A DNA stretch of 64,000 nt from Oxyruncus cristatus (taxonomy: Eukaryota; Chordata; Aves; Passeriformes; Cotingidae). Of the stretch, positions 28,301 to 53,840 are shown piece after piece. Within the stretch, counting starts at the first letter, position 1, and each line of letters begins with the position of its first letter. Under the pieces are notes generated by a model. It was given only the letters and a program-made list of their open reading frames with translations. It was not told the DNA's origin and searched no databases. The stretch lies in the NCBI GenBank assembly GCA_013399855.1, contig VXAY01005682.1, positions 133,558 through 197,557 of the forward strand, read 5' to 3'. A program made the position numbers and the translations under genes.

Positions 28301-28514
28301 CAGACCACACACCCAACCCATGAGGGAGATGGGCTGGGCCGCCGCGGGAGAAGCAGGCGAGCCGGCCCACGCCAAACCCCCGCAGCGGGACAAGGAAAGG
28401 GAGCGAGCGCACACACACACACACACACACGGCCGCCCCCAGCCCTCCCCTCCCGGCTGGGGCGCACTGACCTGTGACGCTGGCCTGGGCCACCCGCTGC
28501 ACGATCGCCTTCAT
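7197..28514 (-). CDS. DTD1: D-aminoacyl-tRNA deacylase 1, complete, 5 coding exons
   Basis: Hydrolyses D-amino acids (and mischarged glycine) from tRNA in the cytosol, a chirality proofreading step; the family acts as a homodimer. The joined CDS is 28514-28472, 26249-26159, 23959-23724, 12876-12779, 7352-7197. All junctions are GT-AG and in frame, giving 207 aa against 209 in human. The two family signature motifs are visible: SQFTL at residues 78-82 and the Gly-Pro of NDGPVT at 139-140, which reaches into the partner's active site. The tail (157-207) is Lys/Arg/Ser-rich and ends SSEREP as in human; it is an extension absent from bacterial homologues. The start lies in a CpG island and matches the conserved MKAIVQRV N-terminus. 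A possible poly(A) signal (AATAAA on the minus strand) is at 5738-5743. Intron 3 (about 10.8 kb) carries most of the repeats. Identification is from remembered vertebrate DTD1 sequence and is very secure. Confidence 0.97.
9519..9540. repeat. (TA)11 microsatellite
   Basis: Uninterrupted TA dinucleotides in DTD1 intron 4. Confidence 0.95.
10860..12175 (-). mobile_element. Degenerate CR1-type LINE, reverse transcriptase region
   Basis: Read on the minus strand this contains an ordered set of CR1 ORF2 landmarks: a YKKG...GNYQPVNLT block near 12110, a disrupted KAFDTFSH-type block near 11860, the catalytic FADDTKLG motif near 11620, and a C-terminal RSHQC...LGA block near 11070. Stops and frameshifts break the frame, so it is dead. 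It lies in DTD1 intron 4, in the same orientation as the gene. The internal 269 bp duplication is an assembly artefact listed separately. Confidence 0.85.
11092..11630. repeat. 269 bp identical tandem copies joined by a single N
   Basis: 11092-11360 and 11362-11630 appear identical and are separated by one N at 11361. This is the signature of two contig ends that overlap but were not merged. Confidence 0.9.
12779..12876 (-). CDS. DTD1: DTD1 coding exon 4 (Gly-Pro motif)
   Basis: Encodes residues 124-156, including the cross-subunit Gly-Pro motif. It ends on a codon boundary at DPKQ before donor GTAAGT. 98 nt. Confidence 0.97.
13960..15100. other. CA-rich, low-complexity stretch in DTD1 intron 3 vicinity
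   Basis: Repeated ACAC and CACACA patches (about 14460-14560 and 14780-14810) within unrecognised, proline-codon-rich DNA. The open frames on both strands follow from the low stop-codon content and match no known protein. Confidence 0.4.
15430..16160 (-). mobile_element. Probable endogenous retroviral LTR (minus orientation)
   Basis: On the minus strand an AT-rich U3-like stretch leads to a TATAAAA box at 15556-15550, followed by a GC-richer R/U5-like segment ending near 15430 after an AACAAATACC motif that could serve as a poly(A) signal. The edges are uncertain. No gag, pol or env sequence was recognised beside it, so it is probably a solo LTR. It contains the 15558-15899 duplication. Confidence 0.5.
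15558..15899. repeat. Near-identical tandem copies (169/172 bp) joined by a single N
   Basis: 15558-15726 and 15728-15899 flank an N at 15727. They differ by a 3-base insertion (TAT) and at least one substitution (CTACATAC versus CTATATAC), as two haplotypes might. Confidence 0.9.
16280..22500. other. DTD1 intron 3, no further feature recognised
   Basis: Intronic, mostly AT-rich DNA. I saw no exon, RNA gene or assignable repeat in it. Confidence 0.5.
22513..23613 (+). mobile_element. Solo LTR of an avian ERV (ERVL-like)
   Basis: Starts TGTCCTGGGTTAAGC and ends CTTTTAAACCAGCACA, giving TG...CA ends with an imperfect terminal inverted repeat. The interior has the pyrimidine-rich tail and GTAAATTGTAA stretch usual near LTR ends. 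No internal viral genes adjoin. A clear target duplication was not seen. It lies in DTD1 intron 3, opposite to the gene. Confidence 0.7.
23724..23959 (-). CDS. DTD1: DTD1 coding exon 3 (catalytic SQFTL motif)
   Basis: Encodes residues 45-124, including the SQFTL motif. 236 nt, with donor GTAAG from 23723. A solo LTR ends about 110 nt downstream in the same intron. Confidence 0.97.
26159..26249 (-). CDS. DTD1: DTD1 coding exon 2
   Basis: Encodes residues 15-44 and part of 45 (VGGEQISSIGRG... to ELEH). The acceptor AG is at 26251-26250 and the donor is GTAAG from 26158. 91 nt. Confidence 0.96.
27440..28041. repeat. Degenerate minisatellite in DTD1 intron 1
   Basis: GC-rich imperfect repetition of a core like GGGATGGCACYGCCAACACACRC. 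It generates a 264-codon plus-strand open frame that is not a gene. A CR1 fragment interrupts it, and similar sequence resumes at about 28161-28300. Confidence 0.6.
28042..28160 (+). mobile_element. CR1 LINE 3' fragment
   Basis: Carries the typical sense-strand CR1 tail (TTCAAGAAGCGTTTGAACAA to GGGTGCCTTCCAACTCAA) and is heavily 5'-truncated. Confidence 0.75.
28411..28430. repeat. (AC)10 microsatellite in DTD1 intron 1
   Basis: Uninterrupted AC (GT on the transcript strand), 42 nt past the exon 1 donor. Confidence 0.95.
28472..28514 (-). CDS. DTD1: DTD1 coding exon 1
   Basis: Encodes residues 1-14 plus one base of codon 15. The start codon is at 28514-28512 with G at -3. The donor GT is at 28471-28470. 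A CA/GT microsatellite begins 42 nt into the following intron. Confidence 0.95.
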
Positions 28515-28629
28515 GGCGCAGCGCGGGCCGGCGCCGAGCGGCGACAGACGCTCCCTGCCCGCCGCCCGCCCGCCCGCACCGCCTCTTGGCGGCCGGGAGG
28601 TGCTACTGCAGCCCCCGGCACCCTCCCGA

Positions 28630-28870
28630 CAGCGCCACCGACACGGGCTGCTCCCGGAGCACAGGGACACGTGTGCGCAGGGCAGGTGTGCACAGGTATG
28701 TACAGGTGAGAACAGGCCTAGTGTCTACAGGAAAGGTGTGTTCAGGGCAGATGTGTTCAGGACAGGTGTGTAGAGGTGTGCACAGGACAAGTGTCCATAG
28801 GACAAGCGTGCACAGGTGCGTAAAAAACCGGTGTGCACAAGGTGTTCAGTGTGTGGAGGGGTTCCCTGCC
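28630..28870. repeat. GTGTNCACAGG-type minisatellite upstream of DTD1
   Basis: A variable unit of about 10-20 bp built on GTGTGCACAGG, GTGTTCAGG and GTGTCCATAGG recurs more than ten times directly upstream of the DTD1 CpG island. Confidence 0.75.
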
Positions 28871-28879
28871 TCTAAAGGG

Positions 28880-29945
28880 GAGTTAATGTCTGTAGGGTTT
28901 TGTTGGGGTTCCTACAAAAAGGAGAAAATGCAGGTAACCAGAGTGGCACCTCCATAGCAAAAGCTACATGGACATCAGGCGTTGCCCATAGAAATTAGTG
29001 GCTGGGAGCAGCCCTCTGGAAAAGGATAGCGGCTGTAGGGACCAAGGAAGTCTATATGGAAAGGTGAGTCTATAGGTACATGGACTGGGTGGGGCTTGTG
29101 TTATAAAAGCTCCTATAGAATTATAAAATGGTTTGGGTTGGAAGAGACCTTAAAGATCTAGTCCCAAACCCACTGCTGTGAGGCCTTTCACTAGACTAGG
29201 TTGCTCAAGGCCTTTTACAAAACCTTGCCTTGAATGCTTCCACAGCTGGGGCATCCGCAACGTCCCTTGGCAACCTGTTCCAGTGCCTCACCACCCTCCC
29301 AGTAAAGAATTTCTTCCCAATATCTACCCTAGATTTTCCGCCTTGTCCTATCACTACAGTTCCTGATGAGGAGTCCCTCTCTGGCTTCTCTGTAGGCCCC
29401 CTTCAGATACTGGAAGGATCTGGAACATGAAGTGTGAGGCAGAGGCAGAACCTGAGGCAGACAGAGCTCTCCATATGGCAAGATGGAAGACCTTAGAGAG
29501 ACTCATGTGGGGTAGGACAAAGGGTGTCCTAAAAAGCCTTGACAGAAATAGGGAGGTGGGGCAGGGGTACGTAGAAGCCCCTACAGAAAAGAAGCTCTGC
29601 CAGTGCAGAGTCTTGGATCAGCTTCCCCCTAAAGAGAGGCCACGTCCATAGGGACTGGAGGAAGCCCCTGGAAAAAGGAGGGGCTGGGGGCAGAGCTCGA
29701 GAAGAGGAAGTGGAGGCTGCAGGGAGCCCCTACAGCAATGAGGGTCAGCAGTGAGAGAAACAAGGGGAAACATCAACAGAAAAAGTGGCCAGGAGCTGGG
29801 AAAGGAGGCGATGTACATATGGACTGGAGAAAACCCTACAGAATGAACATTAGTTATGGCCACAAAGCTAGGGGACAGTATCCTACAAGGGGGCATAGCA
29901 TATATAAGGATCAGGAAAACCCCTGTAGAAACGAGAGCCTGGAGC
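28880..29945. repeat. Degenerate minisatellite split by a CR1
   Basis: Irregular units containing CCCCTACAGAAA..., CTGGAGGAAGCCCCTGGAAA and TCTATAGG-like cores recur from 28880 to 29113 and again from 29426 to 29945, on both sides of a CR1. The unit is roughly 60-70 bp and strongly diverged. Confidence 0.55.
29114..29425 (-). mobile_element. CR1 LINE 3' end
   Basis: Antisense CR1 tail on the plus strand, beginning ATGGTTTGGGTTGGAAGAG and running through the standard GGCATCCGCAAC and CTTTCACTAGAC segments. Confidence 0.85.
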
Positions 29946-30013
29946 AGAAAATTTAATAACTTTTTAACTCACAGTAGCATTTCTGCACTTGTAATTCATC
30001 CCTCATAAGCTTT

Positions 30014-30019
30014 TTTATT
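30014..30019 (-). terminator. Candidate poly(A) signal of SMIM26
   Basis: AATAAA on the minus strand about 455 nt after the SMIM26 stop codon. Confidence 0.4.
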
Positions 30020-30471
30020 TGAAGGATGAGTAAGAACTCTTGTACCTGGAACATTAAACTACACTCCTTCCCATTTACTAATTGTTCTTCAAGTATCCAT
30101 TTCAGAGCCGCTCAGTTGAGAAGCCATCCCAGGCACATTCTGGATCCCCCCGGTACGTCCTGCACCAGCTGGGAAATCAACTTCGCACCTGGTCAGAGCA
30201 TTGGTCACGGGACACCAGGCAGCACACAGGTTCAGTAACACATCACAGGACACCTGGATGAACCCAGCTCATGTTCGGCAATTCCGATACATGCACTAAG
30301 AACAGCAGCGATCCAAGCAGACAAGAAGGTTTGCAAGTCCAGCAGAGTGGTGTCCAAGAGAGAGCTGTTGCTTCAGCAATGCAGGGGACAATTCTCCAGT
30401 GGTGGTCTGGTGTAAGGCACTGGGATGACATTCTCAGAGCCCCAGCACAATGTTCTGAGCTTTCAGGCAGC

Positions 30472-30656
30472 TCACTTTTCAGACGGAGGGCTGCCACTAG
30501 AACCAAAGAATGATACCACACGCCTGAGCAGTCGAGTAATAGGAGGCTGAACGTCTTTGTATGTTATTTCTGTTGTCACTTTGAATCCAAGAGGTGTTTC
30601 CGTAGTGCGTACTTCCTTGTGGGGCACTTGGTCCGTCTGAGGATCACTTTCATTCT
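30472..30656 (-). CDS. SMIM26: SMIM26 coding exon 2 (C-terminal soluble part)
   Basis: Encodes residues 40-100 with the TYKD block; stop TGA at 30474-30472. The acceptor AG is at 30658-30657. 185 nt. Confidence 0.88.
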
Positions 30657-31851
30657 CTAAGGAATAGGGGAGGGTAAGAGGGGAGACAAAAGATAAGCAC
30701 AGCAATAAAAATGTTTCATGCCTTCATCATGGCACAACAGCAGCTACATGGGCATTCAGTCTTCTTTTCCCTTTTCCTCAAATTCTGACGAATAGATAGC
30801 AAAGATCTGGTAACTGTGTAATCAGAAGAAGTGCTTTACTAGGGTATGTTAGATACCTGCACTGGCACTGGACAAGAATCAGTACTACTATAGCAGCAAT
30901 AACAACTGGCTTCCAAGTTACCCACATCAAAGCTAGCTCAAGCAGCTCAATGAAGAGCTGAGCAAAGGCCTCTTAAACACCGACAGGCTTGGGGTGTCGA
31001 CCACCTCTCTGGGAAGCCTGTTTCACCGTCTGATCACCCTCCCGCTAAAGACGTGTCCAGCCTAATCCGTGCCTCGCACAGCTTTCAACCACTCCCACAG
31101 CGTAAATAAAAGCAACGGTTTGGGAAGACTCTAGTCCCTGTTCCTGTGACCTGCGATAAAGCACAAGCTTCTCCCTTCAACAGAGGATTTATCTTCCTTC
31201 AGGGTTAACCCATTCGGGCTGCGGGGGGCCGGGCGGACACCGGTTCTCTCACCCGGCCCAAGCAAAGGCCGCGCTCCGGCTGCCTCACAGCTGCTGATCA
31301 CAACTGGGTTCTGAGCTATCACGTACTACAACTGCGTGACAATGACCAGAGCACAAGTGAAGCAAGTCAACCTTCTAAAAAAGACTGCTGCTGTCACTTC
31401 CACACCCAAGCGCCCCGCGGGGCTGGCGGGCGTACCGCCAGGGCAAAGCGGCGAGAGCAGAACCCGGCCCTACCTTCGCCTGCCGAAGTCCGCGGCGGGC
31501 CCGGGGGCGATCCCGGTGCCTTCCCCCGGGACCCGCCCCCGTACCAGCCCCGCGCCCGGCCGAGCTCCCTCAGGCAAGCACCGCCCCCGGACACGCCACG
31601 CTCGGGCGAATCTCCGCCCCCAAGCGAGGCCCCCCCCCTCCGCCACACCCCACCCCAGGCCCAACCGCATCACGCCTTCCCGCCGAGGTGACCGGAGTCA
31701 CCTCCTCGGTCCCGGGGCCGCGCCAGCCCCTACCGGGCCCGTCGCCGCCGCCGCCGGCGTAGCGGGTGTAGTAGATCATCCCGCCCAGCGCCGTCCACCC
31801 GCCCAGCGAGTACAGCAGCGCCGCCCGCGCGTTCCACACCGCCGCGCGCAT
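30472..31851 (-). CDS. SMIM26: Small integral membrane protein 26, 2 coding exons
   Basis: A mitochondrial membrane microprotein in mammals, reported to support respiratory complex I function. Joined CDS 31851-31734 and 30656-30472, 100 aa (human about 95). The N-terminal part carries one hydrophobic helix (about residues 10-28) ending in a YYTR motif, like the LYYSR of human SMIM26; a Gly-rich linker crosses the splice site. The second exon has a conserved ITYKD block matching human VTYKED, then a basic amphipathic stretch (TRLLRRVVSF). Overall identity to mammals is low, so the call rests on the helix, the TYK block, the exon structure and the position between SEC23B and DTD1, as in human. 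A minus-strand AATAAA at 30014-30019 is a candidate poly(A) signal. Confidence 0.88.
30951..31065 (-). mobile_element. CR1 LINE fragment upstream of SMIM26 exon 2
   Basis: Short antisense CR1 segment (GAGCAAAGGCCTCTTAAACA to CTCCCGCTAAAGACG) in SMIM26 intron 1. Confidence 0.65.
31293..31402. repeat. Dispersed repeat copy 1 (about 110 bp)
   Basis: About 80-85 percent identical, in the same orientation, to 38007-38114. Its family was not recognised. It lies in SMIM26 intron 1 at the edge of the CpG island. Confidence 0.75.
31734..31851 (-). CDS. SMIM26: SMIM26 coding exon 1 (membrane segment)
   Basis: Start codon at 31851-31849 with G at -3; very GC-rich. Encodes residues 1-39 plus one base, including the hydrophobic helix, and ends at donor GTAGG from 31733. 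118 nt. Confidence 0.87.
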
Positions 31852-32268
31852 CGCGCCCCAACAACGCCGGCGCTCATTGGCCGCGCCCCGCCGCCAATGG
31901 GGCGGCGCGCAGGGCGGGGGCAGCGGCAAGATGGCGGCGGGGGCAGCGGCAAGATGGCCGCGGGAGTGACGGGGAAAGGAGGAAGGAGGGAGGAAACGCC
32001 CATTGCACGTGCACCTGAATTCGGGGACGGCACTAACTAGTGGTGCTCTCACCTGATTTTATTTTTCGTTAATACAGCCCCCTGGTTGCTAAAAGACACT
32101 TTTTAAGAACACACGACATTAAAATTAAGCCAAAGATTGCCAAAATCTCTTTTGATTAAAACATCCTTCAGCTCTAATTACAGTGTGAAAAATGTAGAGT
32201 AAGCAGAATATAGACAAAAGGGAATACAAATAAGTTAGAAAGGAGCAGTAAATAACTCCCCCCGAATA

Positions 32269-32274
32269 TTTATT
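32269..32274 (-). terminator. Candidate poly(A) signal of SEC23B
   Basis: AATAAA on the minus strand, about 115 nt after the SEC23B stop codon; the nearest canonical hexamer. A second one is at 32058-32063. Confidence 0.45.
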
Positions 32275-32389
32275 TCATGTAATACTTAAAACCCCTAGTT
32301 TAAAAGAGAGAGAAGGAAATGTAACTAAACTGCTCCATTTCTGTCATCAACATGATCCATGTCTGTTCTTGCTCCCTCAGTTTGGTAAG

Positions 32390-49000
<16,611 letters not shown>

Positions 49001-49110
49001 NNNNNNNNNNNNNNNNNNNNNNNNNNNNNNNNNNNNNNNNNNNNNNNNNNNNNNNNNNNNNNNNNNNNNNNNNNNNNNNNNNNNNNNNNNNNNNNNNNNN
49101 NNNNNNNNNN
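49001..49110. other. Assembly gap (110 N)
   Basis: An unbroken run of N at the edge of a CpG island. True length is unknown; it may hide SEC23B exon 1 or other promoter sequence. Confidence 0.99.
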
Positions 49111-49420
49111 CCGCGCCGCTCCCGCCTCTCCCTCCCAGCGGGCCCCGCCCGCTCGGCAAGGCCACCTCAGCAGTACAGGCTGCCCGCAGCCAAGATGGCG
49201 GCGGCGGCGCACAGCGACAGGCGACGGCCTCCCCCCGTGAGGCTCCGCCGACATCTTGACTGAGGGCACCGTACGCCGCCGCAAGGAAGGAGGCGGGGCG
49301 ACGTGCTGCTACCAACCACGGCGAGGCGGCGGCGTCGGGGGCGGCTGTCCTGGTTAAGGGTGGCAGGTGCCGGATTGGAATGGCGACAGACGGAGTGTCC
49401 CTGCTAAAGGGGCGGGGGGA
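49111..49420 (-). promoter_or_regulatory. Probable CpG-island promoter of SEC23B
   Basis: GC-rich island directly after the N gap, about 2 kb upstream of the SEC23B start codon, where a non-coding first exon is expected. It contains a YY1-like CAAGATGGCGGC at 49191-49202. Which strand or strands it drives is not shown by the sequence. Confidence 0.55.
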
Positions 49421-51690
49421 TGCTGCGGCGTTCCCGCTCTGGCACAGGATGAAGGAAGCAACTCTGCTCTCAGGGTGCTCGGCAGCTTGGGAGGGTCCTG
49501 CCGTGTTCAGCAGGGAACATAGAACCTGTAGAACCTCCTGGGAAGAGGTTATCAGTAGCACTCCACTAATAACACAGACACTTTTTAAAGAAATTAAGTG
49601 CAAGCCCCAGGCAGCGTCACCTTTGCCTCAGCTCCCAGCTCCTCTCTCAGGCAGGAGCTGCTGTGCCCAGACACATTGGCTCAGTGAAGCATGTGGGGCC
49701 AAGCCATCAGGCCATCCAGGCCAACAACGAGGCAGGGACAATCAATTGGATTTGCCTCCCTCTCTGTTCCCAGAACAAACTTTACCCTCATGGTCGCTTG
49801 AGGCCACTCTGGTTCATCACCTTGTCAGGAAACCTGTACCCCAGCTCGCTAGGAAGACTGCTGCAGTGCCCAAATGCTGTCATGAGGAGAAATCCAGGGA
49901 TGGCCACAATTTTCAGAAATGCACCATGGAGCTTTTGGATATGTGGTAAATGTTTGACCAAGCCTGACTTGCCCCAGGAATTTGTCTCTGCCTTGAAACT
50001 AGGCAAATACGTTCCCTCATTCATTTCTTCCTTCTCTTGTTGGTTCCCAGAGTCTCTTCCAAAGCCAAGGAGGCAAGACTGTTCTTAATGAGACCAACAA
50101 CAGGAATCCTGCACTGCAGCCTTGTGAAATGCTGGCCAAGTGGGATTTGTCCTATCTGAATACGTGCACAGAAATCCATCTCTGTGTGCTGCAGACTTCC
50201 ACACATACTTCAAGGGGCAAAGGCATTGCAGTGAAATATCTCAACCTGTTTCTAATAGTTTGTGTGTTTGCCCTTAATTCATGCAGCCAGTCAGGTCAGC
50301 CTGTAATAGTCTCCAGGCTTCTGTGTGGCCACCACTCCACCTTTGCTTTGAGGAAATTAATTCCCTGTGGTCTGCCCATGCACTGTCAAGCGCTGTTTTT
50401 TTTCCTGTTTTCTTTCTTTTAAATACAACAAAAATCCGTGGTTTTAATATTTTTTTTTTTTTGTAAAAGTGATTGACTGGAAGAAAGCCTAAAGTTTGCT
50501 CTCAAGTTGCTTAGTAACACTCAGCTTAAAACAACAGGAGGAACATATTTGAAATGCTGTGCAGCAGTGCGGTCATCCAGGCAGGTTTGATGCCCAGGCT
50601 CCCATTTTTCTCTGATGAGTCCAAACTCGCTCAGTTATCGTGTTAGTGTCTGCCAACACCTGATATGACAGATAAAAAACTCAAGAGATGCAGTGCTATG
50701 GAGATCCACTGATACAAGTGGCCAAAATGCCTCCAAGTTACCTAGAACAAGAAACATGAAAGCTTGGCAAACCGTGGAGCTGGAATTGCCTGTAGAGGCT
50801 GACTTTTGAGACCAACCACAGGGTGATGTTCTCACTTTATGAGCCATGTGGGACACACCTTATACTTTTCTGAGCTATATGAAGGTTTTGGTAAAACCAA
50901 GCATCGAAAATGTGGCCAAGCTTGACACACGATGAGCAATTAGGAATGTAAATGTTATAAATGTTGCTGCACAGTCTGGGGTGGAATGCTTGGCTGTAAC
51001 ATTTTTTTTAAAAGAAGGCAATCTCTTCTCAGCTTTAAAGCACCTGTGACAATCTGTGACTGCTCCATTAGAAGTCCTGCTTCCCTTCCCTGGAAAGGAC
51101 AGAAGGAATTGGCTGGCAGATAAGGAACAGAATAAGTACACAGATAAGAGCCATTTTCAAAACATGGAATTGCAAGCGATATTGGCATTATCCAGGGAAT
51201 ACTTCAGGAAACTGCTTTAACCAAGAGCCATTCACTCCTTCTTCCCAGAGCAGAAAATGTGTCATTTCTACTGAAGCCTGCAACACTGCAGAGCACTATT
51301 CTAGGTCCAAAACAGAGCAAAATGAAACACTGTCTGAGCTGAACATTAATTGTGCCTTTCCAATTCCTGACATAAGGCAAATTGTGTGCTCTGTGTAAAA
51401 TCTGTGAACACAAGTAGAAAGATCACAAATACAGTGGTAATAAAAAAGTAGAAGCATTCTACTTATGAATGTATGCTAAAGTGTATAAAATTCAAACTAC
51501 TATTGCTAACTTCCTTGGACCCAGGACTTGCTCTCCAAGCAGTATGAGGCAAAGCAAATCAGCTCTTCTGAAGTTGCCAGTTTGTCCTTCATTTTATATC
51601 TTCCTCACATTGCCACGTCTCAACAAAAAAGCACAGACAGAGCCCAGGGCTTCAAGGCCATGCTGCACCCACCCTGCTAGCATTAGATTA
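49420..51690. other. Unassigned interval upstream of SEC23B
   Basis: No exon or repeat family recognised; poly(T) tracts at about 50397-50404 and 50449-50462. In mammals RBBP9 occupies this side of SEC23B, but none of its conserved motifs were seen. Confidence 0.45.
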
Positions 51691-51697
51691 ACTAAGC

Positions 51698-52226
51698 TTT
51701 AAGCTGGGATAGAGTTAATTTTCCTCTCTAGGAGCTGGTTTAGTGCTGCATTTTGGATTTAGGATTAGGATGATATTGGTAACACCCTGATGTGTTAGTT
51801 TTTACTGAGCAGTGCTTACTGTCTAAGTCAAGGGCTTTTCAGCTTCTCATGCTGCCCAGCCAGCCAGGAGGCTCAGGGTGCACAAGAATTTGGCAGGGGA
51901 CATAACCAGGACAACTGGCCCAAGGGATATTCCATACCATATGGTGTCATGCTGAAAAATAAAACTAGGACTTGGCTGCTGGGTTGCCAGCCCACTGGTC
52001 AGGCACTCCTTGGGCATTGGGCAGTAGATGAGGAGCAGCTGCACTGTTCATCACTTGATTTATATACTCTTTTGGCATTATTTTCCTCTTCCTTTCCTGC
52101 CCTCTTAAACTATCTTTATCTGAATCTACAAGTTTTACCTTTTTTCTAATTCTCTCCCCCATCCCACTGTGAAGGAAGTGAGAGAACAGCTGTGTGGTGT
52201 TCACCTGCCTGCTGGGCTAACCCACA
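51698..52226 (+). mobile_element. Avian ERVL-type solo LTR
   Basis: Matches the abundant avian LTR containing AGCTGGGATAGAGTTAATTT, GATATTCCATACCATATGG and a final GGGCTAACCCACA. The first bases of the 5' edge are degraded. No internal region is attached. Confidence 0.8.
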
Positions 52227-53490
52227 GAAATTTGGAAGAGGACCACAACCTTAAAGACCTGTGTTTCTGGGCCAAATAACCCAAGCAAAAGCTTTCCATT
52301 CTTCCATTTTCTGGGAAGAATTTCAAGCTTGCTCAAAAAGGGAGAAAAAGGAAAACACTACAGGCTCCCTACCTAAGGCCCAACTTGTCTTGTGTTTATC
52401 AGCTGAAAGAGAAAAGAACTTTGAGCTCCAGTTCCCATCCTCCACACTCCCCCCAAGATCTCTCAAAGAGTGCACAAAGTGCAGTGATTAATTTCTCAGC
52501 TTGGAAGTGACCATTTTCAACAAGAACTTGGACACCATCCCTGGAGCTTGTCATGGTAGCTTTTTGTCTCCTCTAGCTTGCAGGCTAAGCTGGGCCCAGC
52601 ACAGCTGAGGAAGGCCTGGCCACGCACTTCTAATGGGTGAAAAGACAGAAAGCCCCAGCCACATGAAGCAAGAGGAGGGAAAGCTGGTCTCAGTGTGATG
52701 GAGGACAGCTCTGTTCGAGATGTTTCGCATCAACAGAAGACCCAGCTGTCTCCACTCACTACAGCTTCTTCCAAAAAACGGCCCTGCATGTGGAGGCAAA
52801 AAGGAAACCAGAGCGTGGTTTAAGGGCTTCCTCTTTCTTTTTTGGAGCCCTGTGAGAGCCATACCAGGACGAGAGAGGAGATGGTGCTCAAACAGCACCA
52901 GATGAATAACTGTCTCCTGTTGCAACTCCCAAGGGGGCCAGTTACCATCAAAGCAAAAAGAAAAAAAAAACAACAAACAACTGAAACCAGTAAAAAACAA
53001 ACAGCCACTCAGCCATGGGATAAATGTTTTCACTATCAAAGCTTCAAGTTAGCCATTAATGCAGGCCAAGGCAGAAAAGGGGACTAGAGCAGCCCAAGCC
53101 CTTCTGCACCTGCAAACGAATACAGCCAGCGCACAGGGTTTGCACCCCTCCCGCTTGGGCTGATTTGGGAATAAACAATAAATATAATAAATATATTTAA
53201 TTAATAGTTATAAATATCCATTGTATAAATAAAAACTGTTGGTTTGTGGGGTGTTCTTCAGTGGGTGAGATGAAGCGTTTCATTGGGAACAACTCCCTCT
53301 CCTGGCAGTTGTAGGAAGCTTTACATGAACTGGCGTTTAATTTTAAAGTAGAAAATATAAATCGTGCCAGTAATGTCATCTCTTTTCATCCTCTGTTTAG
53401 AAAGCCTTACAGGCTCCCAAAATACATATTCTGGAATGTGAAACTTGGTCAGTTTTCTTTTTCAGACAAAGAAAGAGTAGAGGAAATGGG

Positions 53491-53830
53491 GAATCATGGA
53501 ATCATAGAATGATTTGGGTTGGAAGGAACCTTAAAGATCATCTCGTTTCAACTCCCGTGCTGTGGGCAGGGAAAACTTTCACTAGACCATGTTATCCAGA
53601 GCTCTATTTAGCCTGGTCTTGAACACTTCCATGAACGGGGCATCCACAACTTCTCTGGGCAACGTGTTCCAGTGCCTTACCACCCTTTACTGAGGCAGTA
53701 TTTTTTCCTAATACCTAATCTAGACCTACTCTGTTTCACTTTCAATTCATTCCCTCTTGTCCTTTCACTACATGCTCTTGTAAAAATTCTCTCTCCGTCT
53801 TTCTTATACGCTCCCTTCAGATACTCTAAG
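53491..53830 (-). mobile_element. CR1 LINE 3' end
   Basis: Starts with the CR1 terminal GAATCATGGAATCATAGAAT microsatellite in antisense, then GATTTGGGTTGGAAGGAACC. It is truncated where the mosaic repeat begins. Confidence 0.88.
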
Positions 53831-53840
53831 TGTAAAAAAA

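Larger units (their letters stand above)
28330..28640 (-). promoter_or_regulatory. CpG-island promoter of DTD1
   Basis: GC-rich, CpG-dense DNA around the DTD1 start codon, in contrast to the AT-rich surroundings. No TATA box is apparent. Function is inferred from position; no transcription start can be fixed. Confidence 0.7.
31200..31980 (-). promoter_or_regulatory. CpG-island promoter of SMIM26 with CCAAT boxes and YY1-like motifs
   Basis: GC-rich island covering SMIM26 exon 1. Two CCAAT boxes in opposite orientation lie at 31876-31880 and 31894-31898. Two near-identical YY1-like motifs (CAAGATGGCGGC and CAAGATGGCCGC, plus strand) lie at 31927-31938 and 31950-31961 within a short tandem duplication. 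Binding is inferred from motif knowledge. Confidence 0.65.

Noticed and set aside
27529..28323. 264-codon plus-strand open frame
   Set aside because: Crosses a minisatellite and a CR1 fragment; the Cys- and Thr-rich translation follows the repeat unit.
31336..32040. 234-codon plus-strand open frame
   Set aside because: Lies in the SMIM26 CpG island, is Pro/Arg/Ala-rich from base composition, overlaps the real exon in antisense and matches no family.
49380..49949. 189-codon plus-strand open frame, considered for RBBP9
   Set aside because: Contains no RBBP9 nucleophile or glycine-rich motif; the faint GH-FQ resemblance near its end is within chance.
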